Assembly (NCBI RefSeq): GCF_011602365.1
Contig: NZ_JAAONZ010000003.1
Coordinates: 124,001-188,000, forward strand
DNA: 64,000 bases
Source: Pseudomaricurvus hydrocarbonicus
GTDB lineage: Bacteria; Pseudomonadota; Gammaproteobacteria; Pseudomonadales; Cellvibrionaceae
Direction: 5' to 3'
Shown here: in pieces, positions 8,515-16,898 of the stretch
How positions within the stretch are numbered: the first letter of the stretch is position 1
Layout of the letters: each line of letters begins with the position of its first letter
Position numbers and translations under genes: made by a program
The notes under the pieces: generated by a model
Told to the model about the DNA's origin: nothing
Databases searched by the model: none
What the model saw: the letters and a program-made list of their open reading frames with translations, nothing else

Positions 8515-9169
8515 CGGATGCGGTTGGCCGGGGCAGTGAGTTCGCAATGGCCCCGGCCAGTTTGATCAGCAGTTGTTTTTCCGCACTCACCAGCGCATCG
8601 TAACCATCCGCGGTTAAAGGTTGGGATTGCGAGAAGGTGTAATAGGTCAGTTTTCCCGCCTGCTTCGGCTCTGCGCTCAGGGCCCAGTGAGCGACCAGCA
8701 GCACGTCGCCTGACTGATGACCGTGCAGTTGATCGATATTGACGTTCACGACCCATTGGCTGTCCCCGCTGGGGGACGACGAGCCGATGATCTGCCGACC
8801 GTAGGCGGCTGAAATCTCCCGGCTCAAAAAGTTGTTGAGGCTGAAACTCAGGGGCTCGCTCCAGAGATGGTTTTGAGCAATGCTCACTCGTTCGTTAGCC
8901 GTTTGCAGTACGATCCCGGCCTGGTCTAAATAGGGGGCAATTTTCACCGGTGCCAGACGCACATGTGCCAGGGGCTTTTGGGTAACGGCCTCTGGTTGGG
9001 CATCTGAGCGCAACAGATAGTAGTGTACCTCCGGAGCATCACTAGACAGGCAGGCACTCAGTGTCATTGCGGTCAACAGGGTGAGGCCGGCGTATACCCC
9101 TCTTTTCAGCACCCGGGTCCGGTTGTGCGAGAGGTGTCTGCTGGCTGGCTGCGAGGTGACTGGCTTCAT
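8507..9169 (-). CDS. pqiC: PqiC-like outer-membrane lipoprotein of a Pqi/MCE lipid transport system
   Basis: Lipoprotein of the ABC-type transport auxiliary (PqiC/YmbA) family, 220 aa. The N-terminus has a hydrophobic stretch ending in a lipobox (LSAC, Cys about residue 40). Family features follow: YYLLR near the start of the mature part, then VRLAPVKIAPYLDQAGIV and SEPLSF. In E. coli PqiC sits in the outer membrane and binds the end of the PqiB tunnel. The ATG overlaps the TGA that pqiB would have if one base were restored (ATGA), a sign of translational coupling. The first ATG gives a rather long pre-lipobox tail, so a later start is possible. Confidence 0.85.
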   Translation of the reverse strand: MKPVTSQPASRHLSHNRTRVLKRGVYAGLTLLTAMTLSACLSSDAPEVHYYLLRSDAQPEAVTQKPLAHVRLAPVKIAPYLDQAGIVLQTANERVSIAQNHLWSEPLSFSLNNFLSREISAAYGRQIIGSSSPSGDSQWVVNVNIDQLHGHQSGDVLLVAHWALSAEPKQAGKLTYYTFSQSQPLTADGYDALVSAEKQLLIKLAGAIANSLPRPTASAL

Positions 9170-9233
9170 GGTGTTTTGGCCTCGGGTATGATGTCTTCCT
9201 GATTCGCCCCGGGCAGTAACCGTGCCGTGTTGT

Positions 9234-10691
9234 TCAGGGATCCGGACAGGTTTTCAGGGTGGAATTGAGCTCATTGAGACTGCTGTTTAATTGTGAGGGC
9301 AGAGTTTGCACGCCTTCGGATTGCAGCAGTTGTTCCAGCGAGAGCAGCGATGCGTCGAGCTGGCCGATGGCCTGGTTGGCGCTGATGATGGTATCTTCGA
9401 TGGGCAGGCGGTTGAATTTATCGAGTAGCATAGAGGCCGACTCCTGCAGTTGTGCCAGGCTGCCGGGGGTGGTGGGTATCTGAGCGTATTGTTCATACTG
9501 ACCGAGCTCTGCGTGTTCGACATTGGGGTAATAATCCAGACTCACAAGCTGGTTGCCGGTAATCAAATTTCCGGTTTTCAGGGAGGCTCGCAAACCGCTG
9601 CGGACTTCTTTTTCGATCAACTCTTTGAGGTGTTCCGCAGAGGCCTCGCTGTCTCCCAGTTCAAGCCGCCCGGGTTCGATGTGAACCAATATCGGGATGG
9701 CGGCACCTTTGCCGGTGGGGCCGGTCATCATTTCTTTCAGCAGCACTCGTTCGACCTGGCCAATGGGTATGCCGCGGAAAACCACGGGAGCCCCGGGGGC
9801 AACCCCTCCGACGGGCTGGTTGAATGAAATCACATACCGCACCTTGTGCCGATACACTTTTTCCAGCGTTTCTTCCAGTGACGTGTAGAGGTGGAACTCT
9901 TTGCCGTCGCGGGCTAGCTCGCCAGGAGGGGTGTCGGGAGGCAGGGAAAAGGACAGCCCGCCGGCGAGCAGGGTGTCCAGCGACCCCATGTGAACATCAA
10001 AACCTTTGGCCGAAGCGCGCATGGCAATGCCGCTGACGTCCCAAAAGCGAACGTTATCGGTCACCAGCTGGTGGTAGGGAGCCTTGATAAACACATCATA
10101 TTTGATGGTCTGGGTGGTTTCGTCGAGGGTTTTGCTCTCGACGCCGCCCACCACATAGCCGTTAAACAACACCGGATTGCCGGTGCTGACAGCGGAGGAT
10201 TTTTTGCTGGTCAGGACCAGACGCACACCGGGGGCGTTGACATTGGTGAGCGGTGCGGACTCCAGACCGGTGAAAGTGTGTTGTTTTCGCTTGCTCGTGC
10301 CCGGCAACAGCTTGATGTAAGCACCGGACAGCAGGGTGCTTAAACCGCTGACGCCACTGGTGCCAATCTGGGCCCTTTCAACCCAGAACTGGGTGTCTTG
10401 TTTCAGTAAATCACTGTACTTCTTGTCCAGCGTGGCATTGACGATCACCCCATTTGCCTCCGGGTTTAAGCCAATCGATTCGACCATGCCAACATCGACG
10501 CTGAGCAGTTTGATCTTGGTTTTTCCGGCGACCAAATCATCGGCGTTGTTGAACTGAATCTGAAATGAAGGGCCTTGATTGGTGTAGCCGTAGAACAGCA
10601 TCCAGACCCCCAGCGCCAATGCGACCAGGGGGATGAGCCAAACTTTCGATATCGCTCTTTTGGGCCGAATGGTCGGCTCGGTTTCACTCAT
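9234..10691 (-). CDS. pqiB: PqiB-like MCE-domain protein, 3' end apparently frameshifted
   Basis: Inner-membrane-anchored, periplasm-spanning MCE protein that forms a lipid-transport tunnel. After a short cytoplasmic N-terminus there is one membrane segment (about residues 18-36), then three MCE domains (starting near FQIQFNNADDLVAGKTKIK, GVRLVLTSKKSSAVSTGNPV and YVISFNQPVGGVAPGAPV) and a coiled-coil-like C-terminus. As read, it stops at 9234 with an odd tail (TCPDP). Reading through the A4 run at 9251-9254 in the -1 frame gives 28 further residues (NLSGSLNNTARLLPG...) and a TGA at 9166-9168 overlapping the pqiC ATG. Start ATG 10691 has GGAG upstream inside a 16-bp tandem duplication. Confidence 0.86.
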   Translation of the reverse strand: MSETEPTIRPKRAISKVWLIPLVALALGVWMLFYGYTNQGPSFQIQFNNADDLVAGKTKIKLLSVDVGMVESIGLNPEANGVIVNATLDKKYSDLLKQDTQFWVERAQIGTSGVSGLSTLLSGAYIKLLPGTSKRKQHTFTGLESAPLTNVNAPGVRLVLTSKKSSAVSTGNPVLFNGYVVGGVESKTLDETTQTIKYDVFIKAPYHQLVTDNVRFWDVSGIAMRASAKGFDVHMGSLDTLLAGGLSFSLPPDTPPGELARDGKEFHLYTSLEETLEKVYRHKVRYVISFNQPVGGVAPGAPVVFRGIPIGQVERVLLKEMMTGPTGKGAAIPILVHIEPGRLELGDSEASAEHLKELIEKEVRSGLRASLKTGNLITGNQLVSLDYYPNVEHAELGQYEQYAQIPTTPGSLAQLQESASMLLDKFNRLPIEDTIISANQAIGQLDASLLSLEQLLQSEGVQTLPSQLNSSLNELNSTLKTCPDP

Positions 10692-10719
10692 TAAGACACT
10701 CCATCATTAAGACACTCCA
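10688..10719. repeat. Exact 16-bp tandem duplication over the pqiB translation start
   Basis: TCATTAAGACACTCCA occurs at 10688-10703 and again at 10704-10719. On the minus strand each copy carries GGAG-spacer-ATG, so the pqiB ribosome binding site and start codon are duplicated. The upstream ATG opens an out-of-frame mini-frame (ATG ATG GAG TGT CTT AAT GAG TGA) that stops across the true start. Confidence 0.9.
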
Positions 10720-10758
10720 TGATTGTGCTCGCGCTCCCGGTGGTGAGTCAGACATTCG

Positions 10759-11412
10759 CTAAAGGGGGGTGTTATCAGCCACTGTATCAGTAAACACTTC
10801 GTTGTTGTGCGCTGCCAGCCGATCCCACATCAGTCGCGTATCAAAACTCTCTGCCGCTATCATTGTGATGATAACCACGCCCGAAAAGGACAGCGCCGCA
10901 ATGCCCGGTTCTACGCCCATGATGCCCTGCAACTGTACCAGGGCAACCAGAATCGATACCACAAACACATCGACCATCGACCATTTCCCCATGAACTCGG
11001 CGATGCGAAACAATTGTGTTTTCTGCCTCAGATTGGCGGTGCTGCCACGGGTGGCATACCAGCATAAAAAATACAGCGCGATCAATTTGGCCAGGGGGAC
11101 AATGACACTGGCGATGAAAATGATGGACGCCACCGGGTAGGCTTCCATCTGGACCAGAATGAATATGCCTCCCAGTATCGTGCTGGGTTCAGCATCGGTG
11201 AACTGGCTGGTGATCATGATGGGGAAAATGTTGGCTGGAATATACAGCAGGGTCGCGGTGATCAATAAAGCCATTGTGCGTTGCACACTGGCTGTCTTGC
11301 GCGGGTGTAAATGAGCGTGGCAGCGGGGGCAGAGGTGGCTGCCGGCGGGGCTGACTTTATAACATTCATGACAGGAGACTAACCCCTGGGACTTCGCGGT
11401 TTGGTGGCTCAT
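10759..11412 (-). CDS. pqiA: PqiA-domain membrane protein (second PqiA half)
   Basis: Paraquat-inducible protein A family, 217 aa, four predicted membrane segments. The N-terminal cytoplasmic part has two cysteine pairs (SCHEC and LCPRC), a rubredoxin/zinc-ribbon-like motif. The family motif GKWSMVDVFVVSILVALVQL is present. E. coli PqiA is one protein of two such halves; here each half is a separate gene. PqiA is the inner-membrane partner of the PqiB tunnel. Its ATG overlaps the stop of the upstream half by 4 bases (11409-11412), implying coupled translation and joint assembly. Confidence 0.88.
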   Translation of the reverse strand: MSHQTAKSQGLVSCHECYKVSPAGSHLCPRCHAHLHPRKTASVQRTMALLITATLLYIPANIFPIMITSQFTDAEPSTILGGIFILVQMEAYPVASIIFIASVIVPLAKLIALYFLCWYATRGSTANLRQKTQLFRIAEFMGKWSMVDVFVVSILVALVQLQGIMGVEPGIAALSFSGVVIITMIAAESFDTRLMWDRLAAHNNEVFTDTVADNTPL

Positions 11413-12128
11413 GAGCCTTTTGCCTCAGTCGCTTGAGTGTGTGTCAAAGGGTCGGGTGGTGGTTTGAGGGTCCGCGGGCCCGGATTCATGAGGGCATCAA
11501 TCGCCCGCCAGCACTGCAGTCGGTCGATGTGTGAAATCATCAAGGTGAAACTGATGGCAAAACCCACGTAAGCCCAGAAGCCGATGCCGAGGGTGATGGT
11601 TGCCATGGTGCGAAGTTTGACCAGGCTGACCACCAGCGCGATCAGGAACACGTCGACCATACACCAGGCCGCTATGATAAACACCAGACGGCCTGACAGG
11701 ATCAGCCAGGCGGTGGGTTTGCCAAGTTTTAGCGGTACGTAAACCAAGAGCACCAACAGGGTGTGCAGGAAGGGCAGGGTTAAAATAACACTGCTGACAA
11801 TGAAGGCCAGCACCGGCATGCCGCGCTCGTAAAAGGCGAGCGGGGCACCGGGGAGTGTCATCAGGTTTTCGGAGCCGGTTGCCTGCAGGGTTAAAAAGGC
11901 ACTGGTATTGGCAATCACAAACAAAATCAAAGTGGTGACGGCGTAGGCGATGACCTGATCGTAGGCGTTATGCTGGTATTGAGTCAGGGGATGGTTGCAG
12001 TGGCGGCAGAATACCGCATCGCCGTGCTGCAGTGCCGGGATGGCCGTGAGGTTATCGCATGAAGGGCAGGCGATTAGGTCTTCATGGCGGATGGCGGCGG
12101 AGGCCAACATGGGCTCTTCTGGACTCAT
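11409..12128 (-). CDS. pqiA: PqiA-domain membrane protein (first PqiA half)
   Basis: Paraquat-inducible protein A family, 239 aa, four membrane segments. It begins with a cytoplasmic cysteine motif (IACPSC ... VFCRHC) and has the family signature AAWCMVDVFLIALVVSLVKL in its third to fourth helices. It is the first gene of a four-gene minus-strand operon (two PqiA halves, PqiB, PqiC) for lipid traffic across the envelope. The first ATG lacks a clear ribosome binding site; the ATG seven codons in, preceded by AGAAGAG, is an alternative start. Confidence 0.87.
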   Translation of the reverse strand: MSPEEPMLASAAIRHEDLIACPSCDNLTAIPALQHGDAVFCRHCNHPLTQYQHNAYDQVIAYAVTTLILFVIANTSAFLTLQATGSENLMTLPGAPLAFYERGMPVLAFIVSSVILTLPFLHTLLVLLVYVPLKLGKPTAWLILSGRLVFIIAAWCMVDVFLIALVVSLVKLRTMATITLGIGFWAYVGFAISFTLMISHIDRLQCWRAIDALMNPGPRTLKPPPDPLTHTQATEAKGS

Positions 12129-12309
12129 TGGTATGTGGCTAAAGAGTGGTTGATGTTGCTCACGGCTGCAGCGATTAACACACTGATGCAGGGGTTAACC
12201 GTGCCGGCCCGGTCAGAAGAGTGCTCTGGCGACGGGTGGGCAAGTTTGTTTGAAGTATAGCTCTTTCGCCGGCGGCATGGCGTTGAAGGCATCAATGAGT
12301 TGTGCGCGA

Positions 12310-12633
12310 TTAGAGCTCGACCTCACTCAATAATTGATCCACCTGCACCAGCAGGGCAATGATGTATTGCCCGTTGGCGGCGGCGTGCTTGAAGAACTCT
12401 TCGGCAATGGGCGCGATACCGCATTCTGAAGGCAGCGCCAGACCGGCATCCAGCAGCATGCGCATGCGGGGCAGGAAGATAAACTGCAGCCATTCTGGAA
12501 GGCTGAGGGTGTCAACACAGAACGGCTGTGTACTGGCCAGTGCGGCTTCGGAGGGCGGCGTTTCAGCCCACAACCCAATGGCTTTAAGCTCGGCTTCGAT
12601 GCTCAGAAGCGTGTTGGTCAGTTGTGCTGTCAT
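12310..12633 (-). CDS. yqcC: YqcC family protein (DUF446)
   Basis: A 107-residue cytoplasmic protein recognised by the YqcC/DUF446 pattern STQPFxxDTLxxxEWLQxxxxPRMxxLLD, present here as STQPFCVDTLSLPEWLQFIFLPRM, followed by the less conserved helical C-terminus. Function is unknown in the family; in enterobacteria it lies next to the tRNA pseudouridine synthase gene truC, which is not present here. It is 50 bases downstream of dinG on the same strand and may be co-transcribed with it. Confidence 0.85.
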   Translation of the reverse strand: MTAQLTNTLLSIEAELKAIGLWAETPPSEAALASTQPFCVDTLSLPEWLQFIFLPRMRMLLDAGLALPSECGIAPIAEEFFKHAAANGQYIIALLVQVDQLLSEVEL

Positions 12634-12683
12634 TATTCCATAACCTCACGTGAATCCGAGTGTTCTGCCAATTGGCACGGGAT

Positions 12684-14810
12684 TTAAGTCATGTCCCGGC
12701 TGAACGGTGGCAGGGAATTCAGGATCGCCGTGCCGTAGCGGCGAGTGACGACCCGGCGGTCGAGCAGGGTGACCGTGCCGGTGTCGGACTCGGTCCGCAA
12801 CAGCCGCCCACAAGCCTGAACCAGTTTGATGGCCGCGTCGGGCACACTGATCTCCATGAACGCGTTGCCGCCACGAGCTTCGATCCATTCCGCCAGTGAG
12901 GCTTCCACAGGATCATCCGGTACGGCGAAAGGAATCTTGGCAATCACCACATGGCGGCAGTAGTCACCAGGCAGGTCCACACCTTCGGCAAAACTGGCCA
13001 GGCCGAAAATAATACTGCCTTCTTTATTGTCGATGCGCTGTTTGTGTTCGTCAATCAAGGCCTGCTTGGAACGGTCACCCTGTACCAAAATAATGTCCTG
13101 CCAATCCACCGGCAAGGCATCAAAGACCTCCAGCATTTGACGGCGGGAGGAAAACAGCACCAGGCTGCCTTCGTTGATGTCGAGAATTTCCGGCAGTGAG
13201 TCAACAATGGAGAGGGTGTGATCGCTGGCGTTGCTGGCGTCGGTGGCGTTTGAGGGAACCCTCAGTAGCCCGGCCTTGGTAAAATCGAAGGGGCTGGGAA
13301 CCACATGGTACTGGCTGTCAGCGGGTGTGCCCGCGCGCATTTGGTAGCGACCAAAATGGCCCAGCGCGGTGAGCGTGGCCGAGGTGACGACCGCCCCGCA
13401 GCACTGTTTCCAGAGTCCGTATTCGAGGGTGCGAGCGGCCAGAATGGGGCTGGAGCAAACTTCAAAATCCAGGTTGCCGCCCTGTTCCACCAGGGTGAAC
13501 CAGCGCGCTTTAGGCACAGAGCCCTCGCCATCCGGTGTCGCGTAGCTGGCCCACAGGTCTTTGTTGGCTTCGGCCCGCGATTGCCAGATGCCGATGGTGG
13601 GGAAGGCGTTTTCCAGGTCCACCTTGGGGACCGGGCAGTGCGCATCTTCCATGGACTCGTTGATTTCGTTGGCCATTTTGCTCAATAAGTCCGCCAGACG
13701 ATCAAAAGAGCGCTTGATGTCGACGCAGGCCATTTGCATCTCGGGGTGAATTTTTCCGCCTTCGAAGCGGTGCCGAGGGGTGTGGTCGGTGGGGTTGATG
13801 GTGTCCGCCAGCGACTGGAACATGGGGATCACTTTATCCAGTTCCTGTTTGGCGTCGAGCATGGCGGCGGGCAGCTGCTCGCCGAACCGGTCCACATTGC
13901 CGGCGCCGCTGATTTGAGCCAGTAAGCTGGCCACGGGCTTTTGGCTCTGCTCCAGCCACTTGCTGGTGCTCATCAGGCGACTGTGCTGGGCGAAGTGATT
14001 GAGGGCTTTGTCGGGCAGGTGGTGGCCTTCGTCAAAAATATAGATGGCGTCTTCCGGCTTGGGCAGAATGGCGCCGCCGCCCAGAGCCAGGTCAGCCAGC
14101 ACCAGGTCGTGGTTGGTGACAATGCAGTCGACGCTGCCGAGGTTGTCCCGCGCTTTCATAAAACTGCAGGCGGATACGTTGGCGCAGCGGCGGCCGGTAC
14201 ACTGGCGGTGGTCGGTGGTGACCCGTTGCCAGTCTTCATCCTGCACGCCGTCTTTCCATTCGTCGCGATCGCCGTTCCATTGATTGGCGGCCATTGCATC
14301 CATCATGGACTGGTAAATCCTGACGCTCTGTTCTCCCACTTGCGGCAGTTCGTCTTCGTACAGGGCCTGGGTGGGGTTGCTGGCCAGATCGCTGCTGCTG
14401 AGCATGTTGTCGAGTTTGGTCAGGCACAAATAGCGCCCGCGCCCTTTGGCCAGCGAGACCTTGAAATTCAGCCCGCTGTGGCGCAGGACTTCCGGGATGT
14501 CTTTGTTAACGATCTGTTCCTGCAGCGCCACGGTGGCGGTGGAGATGATGACTTTTTTGCCCAGTGCCTTGGCAATCGGCAGGGTTGCGAGCAGGTAGGC
14601 CACGGTTTTGCCGGTACCGGTACCTGCTTCCACGACACAGACGTGGCCCTCAGTATCGCGCACGTTTTCGTCATCCAGGTGAATGCCGCCGAGCGTCTTG
14701 GCAATCTCGGCAATCATCAGCTTTTGGCCGTAACGGGCCTTGAGCTGCTTGTTGTTGAGAAACTCGGTGTAAGCCGTCTGGATGGTTTTTTTCAGTTCGG
14801 GAGTGAGCAT
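12684..14810 (-). CDS. dinG: ATP-dependent 5'-3' DNA helicase DinG
   Basis: Superfamily 2 XPD-like iron-sulphur helicase that unwinds forked DNA, R-loops and D-loops. Visible features: Walker A GTGTGKT (Lys68), four-cysteine Fe-S cluster (YLCLTK and QCTGRRCANVSAC region), DEGH as the DEAH box, and C-terminal motifs VLFSSRRQML, GLASFAEGVDLPGD and QACGRLLRTESDTG. Length 708 aa is close to E. coli DinG. In E. coli the gene is LexA-controlled; I did not find a convincing CTGT-N8-ACAG box directly upstream here. It begins with ATG 14810; 159 bases separate it from pgi. Confidence 0.95.
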   Translation of the reverse strand: MLTPELKKTIQTAYTEFLNNKQLKARYGQKLMIAEIAKTLGGIHLDDENVRDTEGHVCVVEAGTGTGKTVAYLLATLPIAKALGKKVIISTATVALQEQIVNKDIPEVLRHSGLNFKVSLAKGRGRYLCLTKLDNMLSSSDLASNPTQALYEDELPQVGEQSVRIYQSMMDAMAANQWNGDRDEWKDGVQDEDWQRVTTDHRQCTGRRCANVSACSFMKARDNLGSVDCIVTNHDLVLADLALGGGAILPKPEDAIYIFDEGHHLPDKALNHFAQHSRLMSTSKWLEQSQKPVASLLAQISGAGNVDRFGEQLPAAMLDAKQELDKVIPMFQSLADTINPTDHTPRHRFEGGKIHPEMQMACVDIKRSFDRLADLLSKMANEINESMEDAHCPVPKVDLENAFPTIGIWQSRAEANKDLWASYATPDGEGSVPKARWFTLVEQGGNLDFEVCSSPILAARTLEYGLWKQCCGAVVTSATLTALGHFGRYQMRAGTPADSQYHVVPSPFDFTKAGLLRVPSNATDASNASDHTLSIVDSLPEILDINEGSLVLFSSRRQMLEVFDALPVDWQDIILVQGDRSKQALIDEHKQRIDNKEGSIIFGLASFAEGVDLPGDYCRHVVIAKIPFAVPDDPVEASLAEWIEARGGNAFMEISVPDAAIKLVQACGRLLRTESDTGTVTLLDRRVVTRRYGTAILNSLPPFSRDMT

Positions 14811-14969
14811 GTGGGGGGAAGGACACCGCTGGCAAAAGGAGCAGTTTACCGTTTTCCGGCAGCCGGGGGTATTAGAAAAAGAGGGATCCGCCAGGCCGGT
14901 TGCCGAGGGTGTTGAGAGGGCGGCCAGTGGCTGGTCCCGGGACGAGTGGCGCTCGCCCCGGAGAACCGA

Positions 14970-16619
14970 TCAGCGGCTGAGGATACGTTCCGCCAGGGCG
15001 CGGGTTGAACTGTCCCAGTGCTCGGGCAGTTGCCCGCTCTTCAGCGCGCCGGCGATGGTGGTGCCCAACTGTTTGCCCAGTTCGACACCCCACTGGTCAA
15101 AGGCGTTGATGTTCAGCAGCACACTCAGGACATAGACCTTGTGTTCATACAGGGCGATCAGGCTGCCCAGTGAGCGAGGGGTGAGCTGGTCCAGTAGCAG
15201 CGTGTTACTGGGGCGGTTGCCGGGAATGACTTTGTGGGGGGCGAGGCGGTCGGCATCGGCTTTGGATTGGCCGTCGTCGAGCAGCTCCTGGCGTGCCTGC
15301 GCCAGTGTTTTGCCCTCCAGCATGGCCTGGCTTTGGCTCAGGCAGCAGGCCAGCAGCTGTTGGTGTTGATTGGTATGGGGATGGTTGGGTTGCAGGCTGG
15401 TGATAAAGTCCACCGGGATCATTTGGGTGCCCTGATGAAACAATTGGTGGAACGAATGCTGGCCGTTACTTTCTTCCGTGCCCCAGATGGCGATGCCAGT
15501 GGCGTAGTGGGTGGGCTGCCCATCCCGGTTGACGGACTTGCCGAGGCTTTCCATGTCGAGCTGCTGCAGAAAATCCGGAAAGCGCTGCAGTTGGTGGCAA
15601 TAAGGTAACACAGCCTGGCTTTTTGCCTCCCAGAATTGGCTGTACCAAAAGGTAAGGAAAGCCAGGATCACGGGCATGTTGTGTTTGAATTCCGCCGTGG
15701 CGAAGTGTTCATCCATCTCTGCGGCCCCTTCCAGCAGGGCTTCAAACGCCTGCCAGCCCACCGCGATGGCAATCGGCAGGCCGATGGCGGACCACAGCGA
15801 GTAGCGCCCACCGACCCAGTCCCACATGGGGAAGATGTTGTCGGCATCAATGCCGAACTCGGTGGCTTTTTTAGTGTTGGTGCTGATCGCCACAAAATGC
15901 CGTTTCAGGTTGTCGATGGAGCAGCCGTTGCTGATGATCCAGTGGCGCGCGGTCTTGGCGTTTTCCAGAGTCTCCAGGGTGCTGAAGGACTTTGACGCGA
16001 CGATGAAGAGGGTGGTCTCGGGATTGAGCTGTTTCAGGGTGTGGTAGATTTCGGCACCGTCAATGTTGGCGACAAAATGCACATTCACCTGCGGCAAATG
16101 GAAATCCGAGAGTGCTTTGCACACCATGCGGGGGCCGAGGTCAGAGCCGCCAATGCCAATGTTGACCACGTCCGTGATGGTTTGGCCGGAATGCCCTTTC
16201 CAGCTGCCATCGTGGAGGTTTTTTACAAATTCGGCCATTTGTTTTTTGGCCGCGGCAATGTCGCCACTTACCGATGAGGCGGGCAGCGTTGAGTCCGGTT
16301 GTTGCCGGAGGGCGCTGTGCCAGGCCGGGCGATCTTCGGTGTTGTTGACGTGTTTGCCGGTAAACAGGCTGTCAATCGCCTGCTGGAGCTGACAATCATC
16401 GGCCAGCGCGAGTAAGTGCTTGATGGTGGTTTCGTTGAGGTGCGACTTGGAGTAGTCCAGAAACAGTGAGCCGACTTCCAGCGAATAATGTTCTGCCCGA
16501 TGTGGGTCGAGGGCAAAAAGCTCACTGAGGCTGCTGGTCCAGGCTTGTTTGTGCGCGTTCAGGAGTTCCCAGTGAGGGAGGTGCTGTGACAGAGTGGCTT
16601 TGGGGTCAGTAACTTCCAT
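14970..16619 (-). CDS. pgi: Glucose-6-phosphate isomerase
   Basis: Interconverts glucose 6-phosphate and fructose 6-phosphate in glycolysis and gluconeogenesis. At 549 aa it is the standard bacterial length. Signature regions are present: GIGGSDLGPRM (phosphate binding), ASKSFSTLETL, NIFPMWDWVGGRYSLWSAIGLPI, QLDMESLGKSVNRDG (catalytic glutamate region) and the C-terminal signature with its lysine (SLIALYEHKVYVLSVLLNINAFDQWGVELGK, given here as the region near 15035-15150). It stands alone between dinG and ispB on the minus strand. Confidence 0.96.
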   Translation of the reverse strand: MEVTDPKATLSQHLPHWELLNAHKQAWTSSLSELFALDPHRAEHYSLEVGSLFLDYSKSHLNETTIKHLLALADDCQLQQAIDSLFTGKHVNNTEDRPAWHSALRQQPDSTLPASSVSGDIAAAKKQMAEFVKNLHDGSWKGHSGQTITDVVNIGIGGSDLGPRMVCKALSDFHLPQVNVHFVANIDGAEIYHTLKQLNPETTLFIVASKSFSTLETLENAKTARHWIISNGCSIDNLKRHFVAISTNTKKATEFGIDADNIFPMWDWVGGRYSLWSAIGLPIAIAVGWQAFEALLEGAAEMDEHFATAEFKHNMPVILAFLTFWYSQFWEAKSQAVLPYCHQLQRFPDFLQQLDMESLGKSVNRDGQPTHYATGIAIWGTEESNGQHSFHQLFHQGTQMIPVDFITSLQPNHPHTNQHQQLLACCLSQSQAMLEGKTLAQARQELLDDGQSKADADRLAPHKVIPGNRPSNTLLLDQLTPRSLGSLIALYEHKVYVLSVLLNINAFDQWGVELGKQLGTTIAGALKSGQLPEHWDSSTRALAERILSR

Positions 16620-16872
16620 GAATGACAGTGCCTCTTGGTCAGTCGTGTGGTGTGTTTAGGTCTGGTTCTGTGAGTTTGGCATCTTTGCGGTTGGTGTGTG
16701 GGGATGGTGTGCATCGCTTCACGCCGGTTTTTGTTTGTGGTGTCTGTTGTATTGCTGGCTGGCCGTCAGTAGCGGTGTGTTGACGCCTCAAGAGCCGCCT
16801 CGGTAGCACGCCGGGCGGTTCAGTTTTCATTCTTCAGCGCTCACTAGCGGTCAGCCTTCTATTATGTCGACG

Positions 16873-16898
16873 ACTCAGTGATTTAACTCAGTGGTTTA
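16873..16898. repeat. 13-bp tandem duplication ending in the ispB stop codon
   Basis: ACTCAGTGATTTA (16873-16885) and ACTCAGTGGTTTA (16886-16898), 12 of 13 identical. The final TTA of the second unit is the complement of the ispB TAA stop, so the first unit supplies a second TAA after it. Confidence 0.8.

Noticed and set aside
13941-14915. 324-codon open frame on the + strand opposite dinG
   Set aside because: Antisense shadow of a clear dinG gene; amino-acid content is biased and has no domain.
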